From positions 274,170-338,169 of the forward strand of contig NZ_CANMZW010000004.1 in assembly GCF_947502445.1 (NCBI RefSeq): a stretch of 64,000 bases of DNA. The letters are read 5' to 3'. Origin of the DNA: an uncultured Brevibacillus sp. (GTDB lineage Bacteria; Bacillota; Bacilli; Brevibacillales; Brevibacillaceae). The notes under the pieces are model-generated. The model was not told where the DNA came from, searched no databases, and saw only the letters and a list, made by a program, of their open reading frames with translations. The translations under genes were made by a program, and so were the position numbers. This document shows, piece by piece, positions 16,262-25,471 of this stretch; within the stretch, counting starts at the first letter, position 1, and each line of letters begins with the position of its first letter.

Positions 16262-17161
16262 ATGCGAAAAAAATGGCTCGCTGTCGCACTGGCAGTAGGA
16301 CTGAGTGGCGCTTTAGTATGGGGCATGGGAATATCCGCAAGTGCGGAAAACAGAGGACTTGATGTGTATAAATCGGCGTTGCAGCAAACCAAGGAAGCGA
16401 AGAGCAAGACTGCTCAGGCAAAGCTGGAGTTGACAGACAACGGAGTGAAGCTTCTCACACTCGAGGGCATCGCCAAGGTCAACCACGACGAGAATGTGGC
16501 CAGTCTGGACGCTACCTACACCGACGCCGATGGAACAGGCACGTTTCAAGCTTTTCATGAGCAGGATCAGGTTGTTTTTAAAAAAGGGGATAGTGATGTT
16601 TATCGCGTCATGGAAACAAAGGATTGGGGACGCAAATCTGAAAAGCACACACAAGACGGACCTCCAGCTTTTGTGAAGCAGCTATTTCCAGCACTGCTTG
16701 GCGATATGAATCAATGGACGACAGTCACAGAGCTCCCGGATGGAGGAAAGCAGGTCACTCTTGAGCTTTCCGAGGAGGAGATGCCAGCCTTTATCAAAGT
16801 GATCGCACCGGCTGTTTACGCGAAAATGGCAGAGCATGGCGAGGCGAAGCCAGTTGCTGAAAAAAGCTTGACGGTAAAGCTTCCAAACCTGAAAGAAGAG
16901 GTTCAGGTAGATGCGATAACCGTTCAGGCAACAATAAATAAAAATAATTTGATTGAAAAGCAAACTGCCGAAGTTCACCTGTCTGGCGTAGACGCTTCAG
17001 GAAAAAAGCATGAGCTACTTCTGTCCATCGATGTTAGCTTGTCTGATCTTGCCGCCACGACACCTGATCATATCGACCTTGCAGGCAAGCAGGTGGAAAA
17101 GATTTCGCAAGAGGATATGAAAGCCAGATGGGGCAAAGGTGAAGGGGGACATCGTTCTTAG
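16262..17161 (+). CDS. Exported protein of unknown function preceding a two-component system
   Basis: The 299-residue protein has a clear signal peptide (basic start MRKKW, hydrophobic core, cleavage after SASA near 28). The mature part is lysine- and glutamate-rich with repeated beta-strand-like segments (VKLLTLEGIAKVN, QDQVVFKKGDSDVYRV), and resembles the large group of exported substrate- or lipid-binding-like proteins without a named function. No catalytic motif or lipobox is visible. ATCAGGAGGGATGAAA supplies a strong ribosome-binding site (AGGAGGG). It lies 65 bases before a sensor kinase gene and may be the sensed or regulated partner. Confidence 0.75.
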   Translation: MRKKWLAVALAVGLSGALVWGMGISASAENRGLDVYKSALQQTKEAKSKTAQAKLELTDNGVKLLTLEGIAKVNHDENVASLDATYTDADGTGTFQAFHEQDQVVFKKGDSDVYRVMETKDWGRKSEKHTQDGPPAFVKQLFPALLGDMNQWTTVTELPDGGKQVTLELSEEEMPAFIKVIAPAVYAKMAEHGEAKPVAEKSLTVKLPNLKEEVQVDAITVQATINKNNLIEKQTAEVHLSGVDASGKKHELLLSIDVSLSDLAATTPDHIDLAGKQVEKISQEDMKARWGKGEGGHRS

Positions 17162-17226
17162 GTAGGTCCCCAAGGCGCCCTGTAGTATAATAACACCAAC
17201 TATTGACAGCGACGGGAGGAGTACAC

Positions 17227-18699
17227 ATGTCGATCAAAACGAGACTTTTGCTATCCTATATCGCCATGATTGTCATTCCCGTCGTTTGCTTCGGGCTAGT
17301 GGCAGCATGGCTGGCCCCTTCTTTTTGGGGAGATCAATTTTCGACGGGCAAAGAATCCCGAAAGCCAGTCTTTCGGGATACGTTGAGCAAGCGAGAGGAG
17401 CTGTTCACGGGAATCTCCTTTCTAGCCAAATACGATGCAGATCGATTACTGAAGCAAGATATTTTGACGGAGACGGATGAGCAGCTGCGTCCACTCGGGG
17501 GAGCCATGATTGTCGCCAAAAACGGCAGTGTGCTGTTTGCCTCCGCTTCAATCGAGAGTGCTGACATACCTACTTATATGAAGGCACCATCGGAAGAGAA
17601 TAGCAGGAACGGGTGGCAGCAGTTAACCAAAAAGGGCTACACGGTCGAAAGCGAAGCATTCACATTTGCGGATAAAAGCCAGGGAACGCTGTATTTTCTC
17701 TCTGATTCCCGTTCGATGTTCGTTACGGGCATGACATTTTTTGCGACGATGATGCTTACGCTTCTGCTGATCGTGGCACTGACGAACGGGCTGTTGACCT
17801 ATCTGGTTTCAAAAAGCATTATCAAACCTCTGTATGCACTAAAAAAGGCAGCCAATGAAATCAAGGAAGGCAATCTGGATCGTCCTGTTTTGCTAAAAAG
17901 AACCGATGAGCTGGGTGAACTGGGAGCAGCCTTTGAAGAAATGCGTGTCAGATTGTATGAATCGATCCGTTTGCAGCTTCAGTATGAGGACAACCGCAAA
18001 GAACTGATCTCTAGCATCTCTCATGATTTGAAAACGCCGATTACAGGGATCAAAGCTTGTGTCGAGGCGATGCAGGCTGGAATCACGGATACCGAGGCCA
18101 AGCGGGAAAAATATATGAGCATGATTGCCATCAAATCAGAACAGATGGATCGCCTGATCGATGAGCTGTTTTTATTCTCTCGCCTCGATTTGAATAAACT
18201 GCCCTTTCAACTGGAGCAAGTTGAGCTGACGAGCTACCTTTCATCCTTTATCGAAGAGCTGCGTCTCGATCCGCGGTTGGAGGGAGTACAGCTTCCCGTT
18301 TCTTATTCCGGCAATCCATCCATCCTGGTCAGGGCAGACAGGGAAAAGCTCCATAGAGTGCTGATGAATATCGTGGAAAACAGTCTCAAGTACATGGAAA
18401 AAGAAAAGAAGTGGATACGAATGGAAGTACAAGCGGGCGCAAAGGCAGCGACGATATCTCTGTCAGATAACGGAGCAGGCATTGACCAGGAAGCGCTGCC
18501 GCACATTTTTGACCGTTTTTACCGCGCTGACCCGTCACGCAATACGTCCATGGGAGGCGGAGGCTTGGGACTTGCGATTGCCAAGCAAATGATTGAAGGT
18601 CAGGGTGGCACGATCTGGGCGGAGAGTGAACGGGGGTGCGGGACGCGCATCAGCTTTACGTTGCCCTATGAGGAGATGGCCGGAGGTGATTCGCGATGA
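17227..18699 (+). CDS. Sensor histidine kinase (HAMP-HisKA-HATPase)
   Basis: This 490-residue kinase has a transmembrane helix at about 8-30, an extracytoplasmic region, a second helix near 167-190, a HAMP linker, the phospho-acceptor motif SISHDLKTPITGIK (His266), and ATPase boxes NIVENSLKYM, DNGAGI and GGGLGLAIAKQ. ATG at 17227 follows GGGAGGAG and is preferred over an in-frame upstream codon. It overlaps the response regulator by 4 bases (ATGA), so the two are a cognate pair. The signal is unknown; the exported protein upstream is a possible partner. Confidence 0.92.
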   Translation: MSIKTRLLLSYIAMIVIPVVCFGLVAAWLAPSFWGDQFSTGKESRKPVFRDTLSKREELFTGISFLAKYDADRLLKQDILTETDEQLRPLGGAMIVAKNGSVLFASASIESADIPTYMKAPSEENSRNGWQQLTKKGYTVESEAFTFADKSQGTLYFLSDSRSMFVTGMTFFATMMLTLLLIVALTNGLLTYLVSKSIIKPLYALKKAANEIKEGNLDRPVLLKRTDELGELGAAFEEMRVRLYESIRLQLQYEDNRKELISSISHDLKTPITGIKACVEAMQAGITDTEAKREKYMSMIAIKSEQMDRLIDELFLFSRLDLNKLPFQLEQVELTSYLSSFIEELRLDPRLEGVQLPVSYSGNPSILVRADREKLHRVLMNIVENSLKYMEKEKKWIRMEVQAGAKAATISLSDNGAGIDQEALPHIFDRFYRADPSRNTSMGGGGLGLAIAKQMIEGQGGTIWAESERGCGTRISFTLPYEEMAGGDSR

Positions 18700-19391
18700 A
18701 GCGTATTCTGATCATTGAAGACGATGCCGTTATTGCTGAGGTAGAAAAAGACTATTTGGAAGCGAGCGGCTATGTGGTCGATGTCGCTTTTTCCGGAGAT
18801 ACAGGCTTGAAAAAGGCGTTACAGGAGGAGTATGATCTCCTGATTTTAGACCTGATGCTGCCTGAAATAGATGGATTTGCCATATGCAAGCAAGTACGTG
18901 AGGCCAAAAACATCCCGATCCTGCTCGTCTCTGCCAAAAAAGAGGACGTGGACAAAATTCGCGGGCTGGGGCTTGGAGCGGATGATCATATCAGCAAACC
19001 GTTTAGTCTGGGTGAACTAGTAGCAAGGGTCAAGGCTCATTTGGCACGCTACGATCGACTAGTCGCAGCCAGCCAGCCCCGCATGCCCAGAGATGAAATC
19101 CGCATTCGCGGGATTCAAATCGACAAGCTGGCGAGAAAAGTGCACATCAACGGAGAAGAAGTAATATTCACCTCAAAAGAGTACGACCTGCTGCTGTTTT
19201 TGGCGACCCATCCGAATTGGGTGTTTAGTAAAACCGAGCTGTTCGAAAAGATTTGGGGGCTGGACTCACTCGGAGATATTGCGACAGTGACCGTTCATAT
19301 CAGCAAGCTGCGAGAGAAAATAGAAAAGGACCCGTCCAAGCCGCAGTACATTGAAACGGTTTGGGGTGTCGGGTACCGTTTTGTACTCTAG
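18696..19391 (+). CDS. OmpR-family response regulator
   Basis: The 231 residues comprise a receiver domain (acidic pair D9-D10, phospho-acceptor D52 in LILDLMLPEIDG, Lys in ISKPFSLGEL) and an OmpR-type winged helix ending in VWGVGYRFVL. It should bind DNA when phosphorylated by the overlapping kinase. Its start codon overlaps the kinase stop, showing translational coupling. Targets are not visible, but the exported and membrane proteins that flank the pair are candidates. Confidence 0.93.
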   Translation: MKRILIIEDDAVIAEVEKDYLEASGYVVDVAFSGDTGLKKALQEEYDLLILDLMLPEIDGFAICKQVREAKNIPILLVSAKKEDVDKIRGLGLGADDHISKPFSLGELVARVKAHLARYDRLVAASQPRMPRDEIRIRGIQIDKLARKVHINGEEVIFTSKEYDLLLFLATHPNWVFSKTELFEKIWGLDSLGDIATVTVHISKLREKIEKDPSKPQYIETVWGVGYRFVL

Positions 19392-19426
19392 CTTTTGAAA
19401 AACAAAATAGATGAGGTGAAGCCATC

Positions 19427-19927
19427 ATGATCAAGCTCAGCATGAATCAGAAAAAATGGCTCCTGCTCGCTCATTTGATTTTTTCTTCCATCATGTTGGG
19501 CGGCGCCGTCATCTTTCTGGTACTGAGCATCGTTGCGGCGACCTCCACAGATGCGAGCGTCATTTCTGCCTGTTACCAAGCCATGCACGCCCTTTCCAAA
19601 ACGAGCGTGCGCGCTTCTACGATCGGGACGATTGTGACCGGAGTGCTGCTCTCTGTCTGGACGCACTGGGGGCTGGTTCGCTATTATTGGCTCATCGCAA
19701 AGGAAATTCTGACCGTATTTGCCATTTTGCTAGGGCCGATCGGGATGTACTTTTGGACATTGCCAGCCAGCAGCTCCTCCTTGCCTGAGGGGATCGGAGT
19801 GATGCAAAATTCGGCTATCCTTCTAAACAGCGGACAGCTATGGACTGGCATTATCCTGCAGGTTTTGTCCCTTGCGATCATTTTCTGGTTGTCAGTGTTC
19901 AAGCCGTGGGGGAAACGAAAAGCGTAA
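19427..19927 (+). CDS. DUF2269-like four-helix membrane protein
   Basis: The 166-residue protein has four hydrophobic helices (about 12-35, 58-80, 87-108, 138-158). The pattern of helix 1 (LLLAHLIFSSIMLGGAV) and the W-x-H-W-G-L-V-RYYW-L-IAKE segment resembles DUF2269 and related integral membrane proteins of unknown role. It lies 35 bases after the response regulator, with GAGGTGAAG before its ATG, and is followed by a terminator at 19952, so it is probably the last gene of the operon. Confidence 0.7.
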   Translation: MIKLSMNQKKWLLLAHLIFSSIMLGGAVIFLVLSIVAATSTDASVISACYQAMHALSKTSVRASTIGTIVTGVLLSVWTHWGLVRYYWLIAKEILTVFAILLGPIGMYFWTLPASSSSLPEGIGVMQNSAILLNSGQLWTGIILQVLSLAIIFWLSVFKPWGKRKA

Positions 19928-19951
19928 AAAAACGTCATACACATAACGAAC

Positions 19952-19989
19952 AACTATCTTTTGCCATCGTGCAGGAGGTAGTTTTTTTC
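19952..19989 (+). terminator. Intrinsic terminator
   Basis: AACTATC pairs with GGTAGTT (one wobble) around an 18-nt loop, followed by TTTTTCG. It separates the two-component operon from the biosynthetic operon. Confidence 0.6.
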
Positions 19990-20090
19990 GTTCATAATCC
20001 CTATCCCCATCCAAGAGCATTTCTAGGTACAATGAATGGCAGAAACAGAAGTAATGTGGGAGAAATGCACTGCTAAAGGAGAAGCAACAG

Positions 20091-21086
20091 ATGGAAAGAA
20101 AAATAAAAGTACTCGGAACGGGGAAATATTTGCCAAAGCGACAAGTAACCGCCGCCGAGCTGGATGCACGACTGGGTGTTCCAGCGGGCTGGGTGGAGAA
20201 GAAGTCAGGAGTGAGTGTGAGGCATTATGTAACGGACGAAACGGCCGCACAGATGGGGGCGATTGCTGCCCTGCAAGCACTCGAAGCGGCAGGGCTGTCC
20301 GTGAATAACATTGATTGTCTGGTATGTGCGAGCGGCACCGCTCAGCAGGAGATTCCATGTACGGCTGCATTGATCCAGGAGGAGCTACAGCTTTCACGTT
20401 CAGGCATTCCCTGCTTCGATATCAATTCCACATGCCTGAGCTTTGTGACAGCACTGGATGTGATATCTTGCTCCATGGCACTCGGTATTTACGAGCGTGT
20501 CCTGATCATTTCTACGGAAATTGCTTCGGTCGGACTGAACTGGGAGCAAAAAGAGAGCTGTGTTTTGTTTGGGGATGGGGCAGCAGCGGTCGTTATCGGT
20601 CGTACCCCGGATACAGAGACAGCTCGCATCTATGGCTCAGCGATGAAAACATATAGTGAAGGGGCGCATTATTCGGAAATCAGGGGAGGCGGAACCATGC
20701 TTCACCCGAGCCAATATGCCCAAGGAAGAGAAGCAGATTTTACATTTGATATGGACGGACGGAAAATATTTCGCCTGACCTCTCAGCGGATTACAGGCTT
20801 CGTCGAGCAATTGCTTGCGGCAGTGTCTTTGAAAAAGGAGCAGCTCAAGGCTGTTATTCCTCATCAAGCGAGCGGCATGGCGATGCGGATCATGGCAAGC
20901 AAGCTAGGTTTTTCCGATCAGCAGATGGTCAACATTCTCGCTCATCACGGAAACATGATTGCGGCATCTATCCCACTGGCACTGCATGAGGCAATTGTCC
21001 ATAGGCGCATTGAAAGAGGAGACCGTGTGCTGCTCCTGGGAACATCTGCAGGCTTGTCGCTCGGGGGAGTTGTCCTTGAATACTAG
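20091..21086 (+). CDS. 3-oxoacyl-ACP synthase III (KASIII) family protein
   Basis: The 331 residues have a complete KASIII triad: Cys115 in INSTCLSF, His258 in IPHQASG and Asn288 in AHHGNMIAAS. It should transfer an acyl group from CoA to Cys115 and condense it with a malonyl or similar thioester. It differs from housekeeping FabH: HGN is followed by Met-Ile rather than the usual Thr-Ser or Thr-Ala, and the gene is not near fab genes but heads a dense operon with ATP-grasp, SDR, metallo-hydrolase, adenylating and GNAT-like genes. That context implies secondary metabolism. AAAGGAG eight bases before the ATG is a good site. The stop overlaps the next gene. Confidence 0.9.
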   Translation: MERKIKVLGTGKYLPKRQVTAAELDARLGVPAGWVEKKSGVSVRHYVTDETAAQMGAIAALQALEAAGLSVNNIDCLVCASGTAQQEIPCTAALIQEELQLSRSGIPCFDINSTCLSFVTALDVISCSMALGIYERVLIISTEIASVGLNWEQKESCVLFGDGAAAVVIGRTPDTETARIYGSAMKTYSEGAHYSEIRGGGTMLHPSQYAQGREADFTFDMDGRKIFRLTSQRITGFVEQLLAAVSLKKEQLKAVIPHQASGMAMRIMASKLGFSDQQMVNILAHHGNMIAASIPLALHEAIVHRRIERGDRVLLLGTSAGLSLGGVVLEY

Positions 21087-22287
21087 CAAAACAATTTTGC
21101 TTACGGGAGGGAGGGCTCCTGGTACGCTGGAGCTGGCACGATTGCTCGGTGCTGCGGGACATCGGGTCATTGTGGCAGAAAGCGCGCGGCTGCATCTTTG
21201 CAGTCGCTCTCGCTTCGTCGCGCGGGCGTATCGGGTACCTTCTCCGCGGGAGCAACCGACAGACTATATTTCAGCCCTGTGCAGGATTATGAAGCAGGAG
21301 CAGGTGCATCTGTTGATTCCGACCTGTGAGGAAATTTTTTATGTCGCAAAGGGCCGAGATCGTTTGCAATCCTACGGAGCGGTGTTGACAGAAGGGCTGG
21401 ATGTCTTGCGATCACTGCATGATAAATGGCTGTTTGGAAAGCTGGCGCGGGAAGCAGGTGCCACTGTCCCGAATACCGTATTGAGCCGCTCGCAGAAAGA
21501 GCTGAAGCAGGCGCTGCGAGAGGCGAGTGGACCTGTTGTACTAAAGCCGGTCTACTCGCGATTTGCAGCTCATGTGCGCATCGTAGCCGATCCGCATGCA
21601 GCAGCCATGGCCGAACTACCTGAGCCTAGTGCAGAGCAGCCATGGCTTGTCCAAGAGTTTATAGAAGGTCGTCAGCTATGCAGCTATGCCGTCGCTCACG
21701 AGGGACGATTGTTGCTTTATGCGGACTACGCAACAACATATACAGCGGGGAAAGGGGCATCCATTTATTTTACCTATGCGAATGATCCGCGAGTAAAGGA
21801 CTTTGTCAGCAGGTTTGTGGAGCGTCATCGTTTTAGCGGACAGATCGCCTTTGACCTGATTGAAAGCAGGCAGGGAGAGCTGTATGTCATTGAGTGCAAT
21901 CCTCGGCTGACCAGCGGCATACATCTGTTCAGAGGGCAAAAGGAAGCGGCAAATGCCTTTTTGCAGCAGGGAAGTGAGGTGATCGTCCCTCTGGAAACGG
22001 GGCCCCCAACCATGCTGGCAATGGCGATGATGACTTATGGACTTGGCGGCATCCGGAATTGGAGCGACCTGAAGCAGTGGGGAAACGACTTTTTTTCCGC
22101 ACGAGATGCGCTGCATATGCCAGGTGATCCGTGGCCGTATGCAGCACAGTTCGGGATGCTTGCCGATTTGGCCTGGAGCAGCATTCGGACAGGGAAGAGC
22201 ATGATCGAATGCAGTACAAAGGATATTGAATGGAATGGGGAGGCGCCATCCGTAGTCGAAGGAAGCGGCTTCCGAAAAAGGATGTGA
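21076..22287 (+). CDS. ATP-grasp ligase
   Basis: TTG at 21076 is the best start: GGGGGAG lies six bases before it and it overlaps the KASIII stop by 11 bases. The 403-residue product opens ILLTGGRAPGTLELARLL, a dinucleotide-like fold of carboxylate-amine ligases, then has the ATP-grasp motifs GPVVLKPVYSR, WLVQEFIEG, YADYATTYTAGKG and IECNPRLTSGIH (Mg2+-binding Glu/Asn). Such enzymes couple ATP to amide, thioester or ester formation through an acyl phosphate. The substrate is unknown. The conserved ECNPR box and carbamoyl-phosphate-synthase-like layout are clear. Confidence 0.87.
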   Translation: MNTSKTILLTGGRAPGTLELARLLGAAGHRVIVAESARLHLCSRSRFVARAYRVPSPREQPTDYISALCRIMKQEQVHLLIPTCEEIFYVAKGRDRLQSYGAVLTEGLDVLRSLHDKWLFGKLAREAGATVPNTVLSRSQKELKQALREASGPVVLKPVYSRFAAHVRIVADPHAAAMAELPEPSAEQPWLVQEFIEGRQLCSYAVAHEGRLLLYADYATTYTAGKGASIYFTYANDPRVKDFVSRFVERHRFSGQIAFDLIESRQGELYVIECNPRLTSGIHLFRGQKEAANAFLQQGSEVIVPLETGPPTMLAMAMMTYGLGGIRNWSDLKQWGNDFFSARDALHMPGDPWPYAAQFGMLADLAWSSIRTGKSMIECSTKDIEWNGEAPSVVEGSGFRKRM

Positions 22288-22294
22288 AGAAACT

Positions 22295-23296
22295 ATGAGC
22301 AAGCGTGTACTCGTCACGGGTGGAACGGGCTTTCTCGGGCAAAAGCTGGTGCATCGGCTGCATGAAGAGGGCTATGAAGTAACCGCCTTGGGACGCGATC
22401 AGCGCATCGGGAGCGAGCTGCAGCAAAAAGGGATTCGCTTTGTCCAATGCGATATAAGAGATAAAGAAGCGATGGTTGAGGCGTGCCGGAATCAGGATGT
22501 TGTGCATCATGTGGCGGCGTTTTCCTCCCTGTGGGGGACTTTCCGCGACATGTATGCAACCAATGTTGACGGAACCAGCCATATTATAGCGGGCTGCATG
22601 AAGTACGGAATCGAGCGGCTGGTCCATGTATCGACCCCGAGCATTTATTTTGCTTTTGACGACCGGGAGGGGATTCAAGAAAATGATCCTCTGCCAAAGC
22701 GATTTGCCAATACATATGCGCATACAAAATATTTGGCGGAGTGTAAGGTGGAGGAGGCTTTTCAAGCAGGCCTAGGAGTAATAACGATTCGTCCGCGGGC
22801 ATTGTTTGGTCCGGGAGACAACACCATCCTGCCTCGGCTGATTCGTGCCAATGAGAAAAAATTCGTTCCGCTGATTGGCGGCGGACGTGCCGTCATGGAT
22901 TTGACCTACATTGAAAATGTTGTGGACGCTCAACTGCTATGCATGGATTCACCAGCAAGCACGCTTGGCCAAGCCTACAATATAACTAACGGTGAGCCAG
23001 TCACGCTCATCGATGTATTGTCAGAGGTGTTCAGACGATTAGAAATGCCGCTGCGCGCAAAAGAGCTGCCCTATTGGCAGGCATACTCCGCAGCTTGGGT
23101 GCTGGAGACTCTCTCACGTACTCTGCTAGGCAATCGCGAGCCTGTTTTGACCCGTTATTCAGTCGGGGTACTGGCGAAATCACAGACGCTCGACATCACA
23201 AAGGCTTGCGAAGCATTGGGCTATTCTCCGCGCGTCAGTATCACAGAGGGGATCGAGGCATTTACGCAGTGGTGGAGGTTGCAGCATGAACGTTAA
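22295..23296 (+). CDS. Extended SDR (3-beta-HSD/OleD-like) oxidoreductase
   Basis: The 333-residue protein starts VLVTGGTGFLGQKL, the NAD(P)-binding glycine motif (residues 9-15), and has catalytic Tyr141 and Lys145 in YAHTKYLAE with a Ser/Thr at about 113-116 in HVSTPSIY. Extended SDRs with RPRALFGPGDNTILPRL belong to the 3-beta-hydroxysteroid dehydrogenase group, which also contains OleD, the reductase of 2-alkyl-3-keto acids in bacterial olefin synthesis. Reduction of the keto product made by the upstream synthase is the simplest inference. It begins 7 bases after the ATP-grasp stop and overlaps the next gene by 11 bases. Confidence 0.9.
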   Translation: MSKRVLVTGGTGFLGQKLVHRLHEEGYEVTALGRDQRIGSELQQKGIRFVQCDIRDKEAMVEACRNQDVVHHVAAFSSLWGTFRDMYATNVDGTSHIIAGCMKYGIERLVHVSTPSIYFAFDDREGIQENDPLPKRFANTYAHTKYLAECKVEEAFQAGLGVITIRPRALFGPGDNTILPRLIRANEKKFVPLIGGGRAVMDLTYIENVVDAQLLCMDSPASTLGQAYNITNGEPVTLIDVLSEVFRRLEMPLRAKELPYWQAYSAAWVLETLSRTLLGNREPVLTRYSVGVLAKSQTLDITKACEALGYSPRVSITEGIEAFTQWWRLQHER

Positions 23297-24137
23297 ATTG
23301 ACGCTGTTGGACACAGGGTTTTGCCGTCAGCTGGAGCTGTTTTCGCGACAGGGAGGGCGGCTGAAAAACGTTCCGTTTCACGCCATCGCAGGACTGATCG
23401 AGCATCCTGCCCACGGTCTTCTGCTGTTTGATACAGGCTATTCTCCGCGTTTTTTTGAGGCGACACGTACATTTCCGTACTCGATCTATGGCAAGCTCAC
23501 ACCTGTGGTAACGGATGAAGCTCAGGGGGTTCGGGCCCAGCTCGTCGCGCGCGGAATCGACCCTGAGTTGGTAAAGGGCATCCTCATCTCCCATTTTCAT
23601 GGCGATCATATTGGTGGCTTGCGCGATTTTCCGCAGGCTAAGCTGTACTGCTTCGAAAAGGCGTATGAGCATGTCCGGGGAAAGACGGGGCTGGCCGCTC
23701 TGCGCGAAGGATACTTGCCAGACTTGATGCCAGATGATTTCGAAGAGCGTGTGACTTTTGTTGACCGGGCTTCGACTGTGCCATTGTCGACATCGTATCA
23801 GCCTTTTACCGAGGCGTACGATCTGTTTGGGGATCAAAGCTTGCTGCTCGTCGATCTCAGTGGACACGCGCAGGGGCAGTTCGGGCTGCTCCTGTGTGAC
23901 CGTGATCATGGCGAGGTGTTCCTTTGTGCAGATGCCGCGTGGTCTAGTGTAGCTTACCGGAATCATTTGCTGCCTCATCCATTGGCTAGACTCATCATGG
24001 CGGATCAAAAGACGTATCGCGAGAACTTATACAAGCTGCATGTGCTGTCCCGTAATCGTAGCGATTTGCGGATCATGCCGACTCATTGCGAAGAGGTATG
24101 GCAGAGGTGCAAAGGAGATTTTTCGTGGAGATCGTAG
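23286..24137 (+). CDS. Metallo-beta-lactamase-fold hydrolase
   Basis: The 283 residues contain the metal-binding HFHGDHIGG motif (His103, His105, Asp107, His108), a DLSGHAQGQ histidine and an ADAAWS aspartate, the usual two-metal site. The layout is that of AHL-lactonase-like and related esterase or thioesterase members. In the operon it might hydrolyse a thioester, lactone or ester intermediate, or act as a chain-release or resistance enzyme. The ATG lies inside the end of the SDR gene. The final bases overlap the next start. Confidence 0.88.
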   Translation: MNVKLTLLDTGFCRQLELFSRQGGRLKNVPFHAIAGLIEHPAHGLLLFDTGYSPRFFEATRTFPYSIYGKLTPVVTDEAQGVRAQLVARGIDPELVKGILISHFHGDHIGGLRDFPQAKLYCFEKAYEHVRGKTGLAALREGYLPDLMPDDFEERVTFVDRASTVPLSTSYQPFTEAYDLFGDQSLLLVDLSGHAQGQFGLLLCDRDHGEVFLCADAAWSSVAYRNHLLPHPLARLIMADQKTYRENLYKLHVLSRNRSDLRIMPTHCEEVWQRCKGDFSWRS

Positions 24138-25471
24138 CATTGCTTAGGCAGTTCATCCGGACCAAGTGGCTTGCCAGACGATTTTCCACGCGTGAGCAGC
24201 TGGAGCGCTGGCAGATAGCACAAGTGCAGGCGATGCTGCGCCGCATTTTACCTGAGTCTGCTTTTTATCGCGAAAGAATGGGCGGGCTTAATCCTTCTGA
24301 CTGGCGCAGCATGGAGCCGATTGATAAAAAGCTGATGATGGCGCATTTCGATGAGTTAAATACGCCTGGGATTGCAAAAGAAGATGCGTTCCGGGTTGCC
24401 CTGCAAGCAGAGGTGACACGTGATTTTGCCCCACAGCTCGAAGGGATCACTGTAGGCTTGTCGTCGGGGACATCTGGCAATCGCGGGTTGTTTTTGGTGG
24501 GACGAGAGGAGCAGGCAAAATGGGCGGGAACGATCCTCGCCAAAGCACTTCCGGGACCGCTGTGGGCCGAGCATCGTATCGCTTTTTTCCTGCGGGCAAA
24601 CAGTAATTTGTATACAGCAGTCAACAGGCGGCGCATCCGCTTCTCTTTTTTTGACCTGCAAAAGCCGCTTTCGGAGCATCTGCTTACCTTGAATAAGTAC
24701 CAGCCGACGGTGCTTGTTGCCCCGGCTTCTATGCTGAGGCTGTTGGCGGCGGAGCAAAGAAAGGGAGCGCTGCGGATTGCACCTGCCAAAATCATTTCGG
24801 TTGCCGAAGTATTGGAGCCATTAGACGAAGCGTACATACGGGATACGTTTGAACAGCTTATTCATCAAATTTACCAATGTACAGAAGGCTTGCTGGCAGT
24901 TACCTGCGCCCATGGCACCCTGCATGTAAACGAAGATTTGATTGTCATGGAAAAAGAATATCTGGATGAGCAAAAAGAACGCTTTTTCCCGATCTTGACG
25001 GATTTTTCACGGGTGACGCAGCCGATCATCCGCTACAGGCTGAATGATATTTTGACCGAGAAGCGCTCGCCCTGTCCATGTGGGTCTGTCTTTACCGCAT
25101 TGGAAAAGATCGAGGGCAGAGCGGATGATCTCTTTTGGTTCAGACGGGCAGAAGGAGGACGGTTCATATCGGTATTTCCCGATTTCATCCGCCGGGCTGT
25201 CATTTCTACGTCTGATGCGATCGAGGAATATACCGTGCGTCAGCTGAGCCCATCCAAGCTGGAGGTATCGCTTCGACTGAGGGATGGCGACTCGCCATTC
25301 ATTGAGGAGCAGGTACGAAGCAGCCTTGAGGCAATCATTAGGGAGCATCAGGGAGAAGTGCCAGTGATCGCTTTTACGCCATATGAGCTGCAGCTAGGCA
25401 CGAAAAAATTACGACGGGTCGAGAGGATGTTTACGCCAGATGAGCAGCAGCAAGACAATCGCTGTCCATGA
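24125..25471 (+). CDS. PaaK/F390-synthetase-like adenylate-forming enzyme
   Basis: GTG at 24125 follows AAAGGAG by 7 bases and overlaps the hydrolase stop, so it is preferred over the upstream in-frame TTG. The 448-residue product has the AMP-loop VGLSSGTSGNRG, YQCTEG (the A5-like motif), LTDFSRVTQPIIRYRLNDIL and a CPCG pair like that of PaaK and coenzyme F390 synthetase relatives. It should adenylate a carboxylic acid and pass it to a thiol, amine or internal hydroxyl. Beta-lactone synthetase OleC is also an AMP-forming enzyme, so ring closure is one possibility; none of this is proved. Confidence 0.85.
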   Translation: MEIVALLRQFIRTKWLARRFSTREQLERWQIAQVQAMLRRILPESAFYRERMGGLNPSDWRSMEPIDKKLMMAHFDELNTPGIAKEDAFRVALQAEVTRDFAPQLEGITVGLSSGTSGNRGLFLVGREEQAKWAGTILAKALPGPLWAEHRIAFFLRANSNLYTAVNRRRIRFSFFDLQKPLSEHLLTLNKYQPTVLVAPASMLRLLAAEQRKGALRIAPAKIISVAEVLEPLDEAYIRDTFEQLIHQIYQCTEGLLAVTCAHGTLHVNEDLIVMEKEYLDEQKERFFPILTDFSRVTQPIIRYRLNDILTEKRSPCPCGSVFTALEKIEGRADDLFWFRRAEGGRFISVFPDFIRRAVISTSDAIEEYTVRQLSPSKLEVSLRLRDGDSPFIEEQVRSSLEAIIREHQGEVPVIAFTPYELQLGTKKLRRVERMFTPDEQQQDNRCP

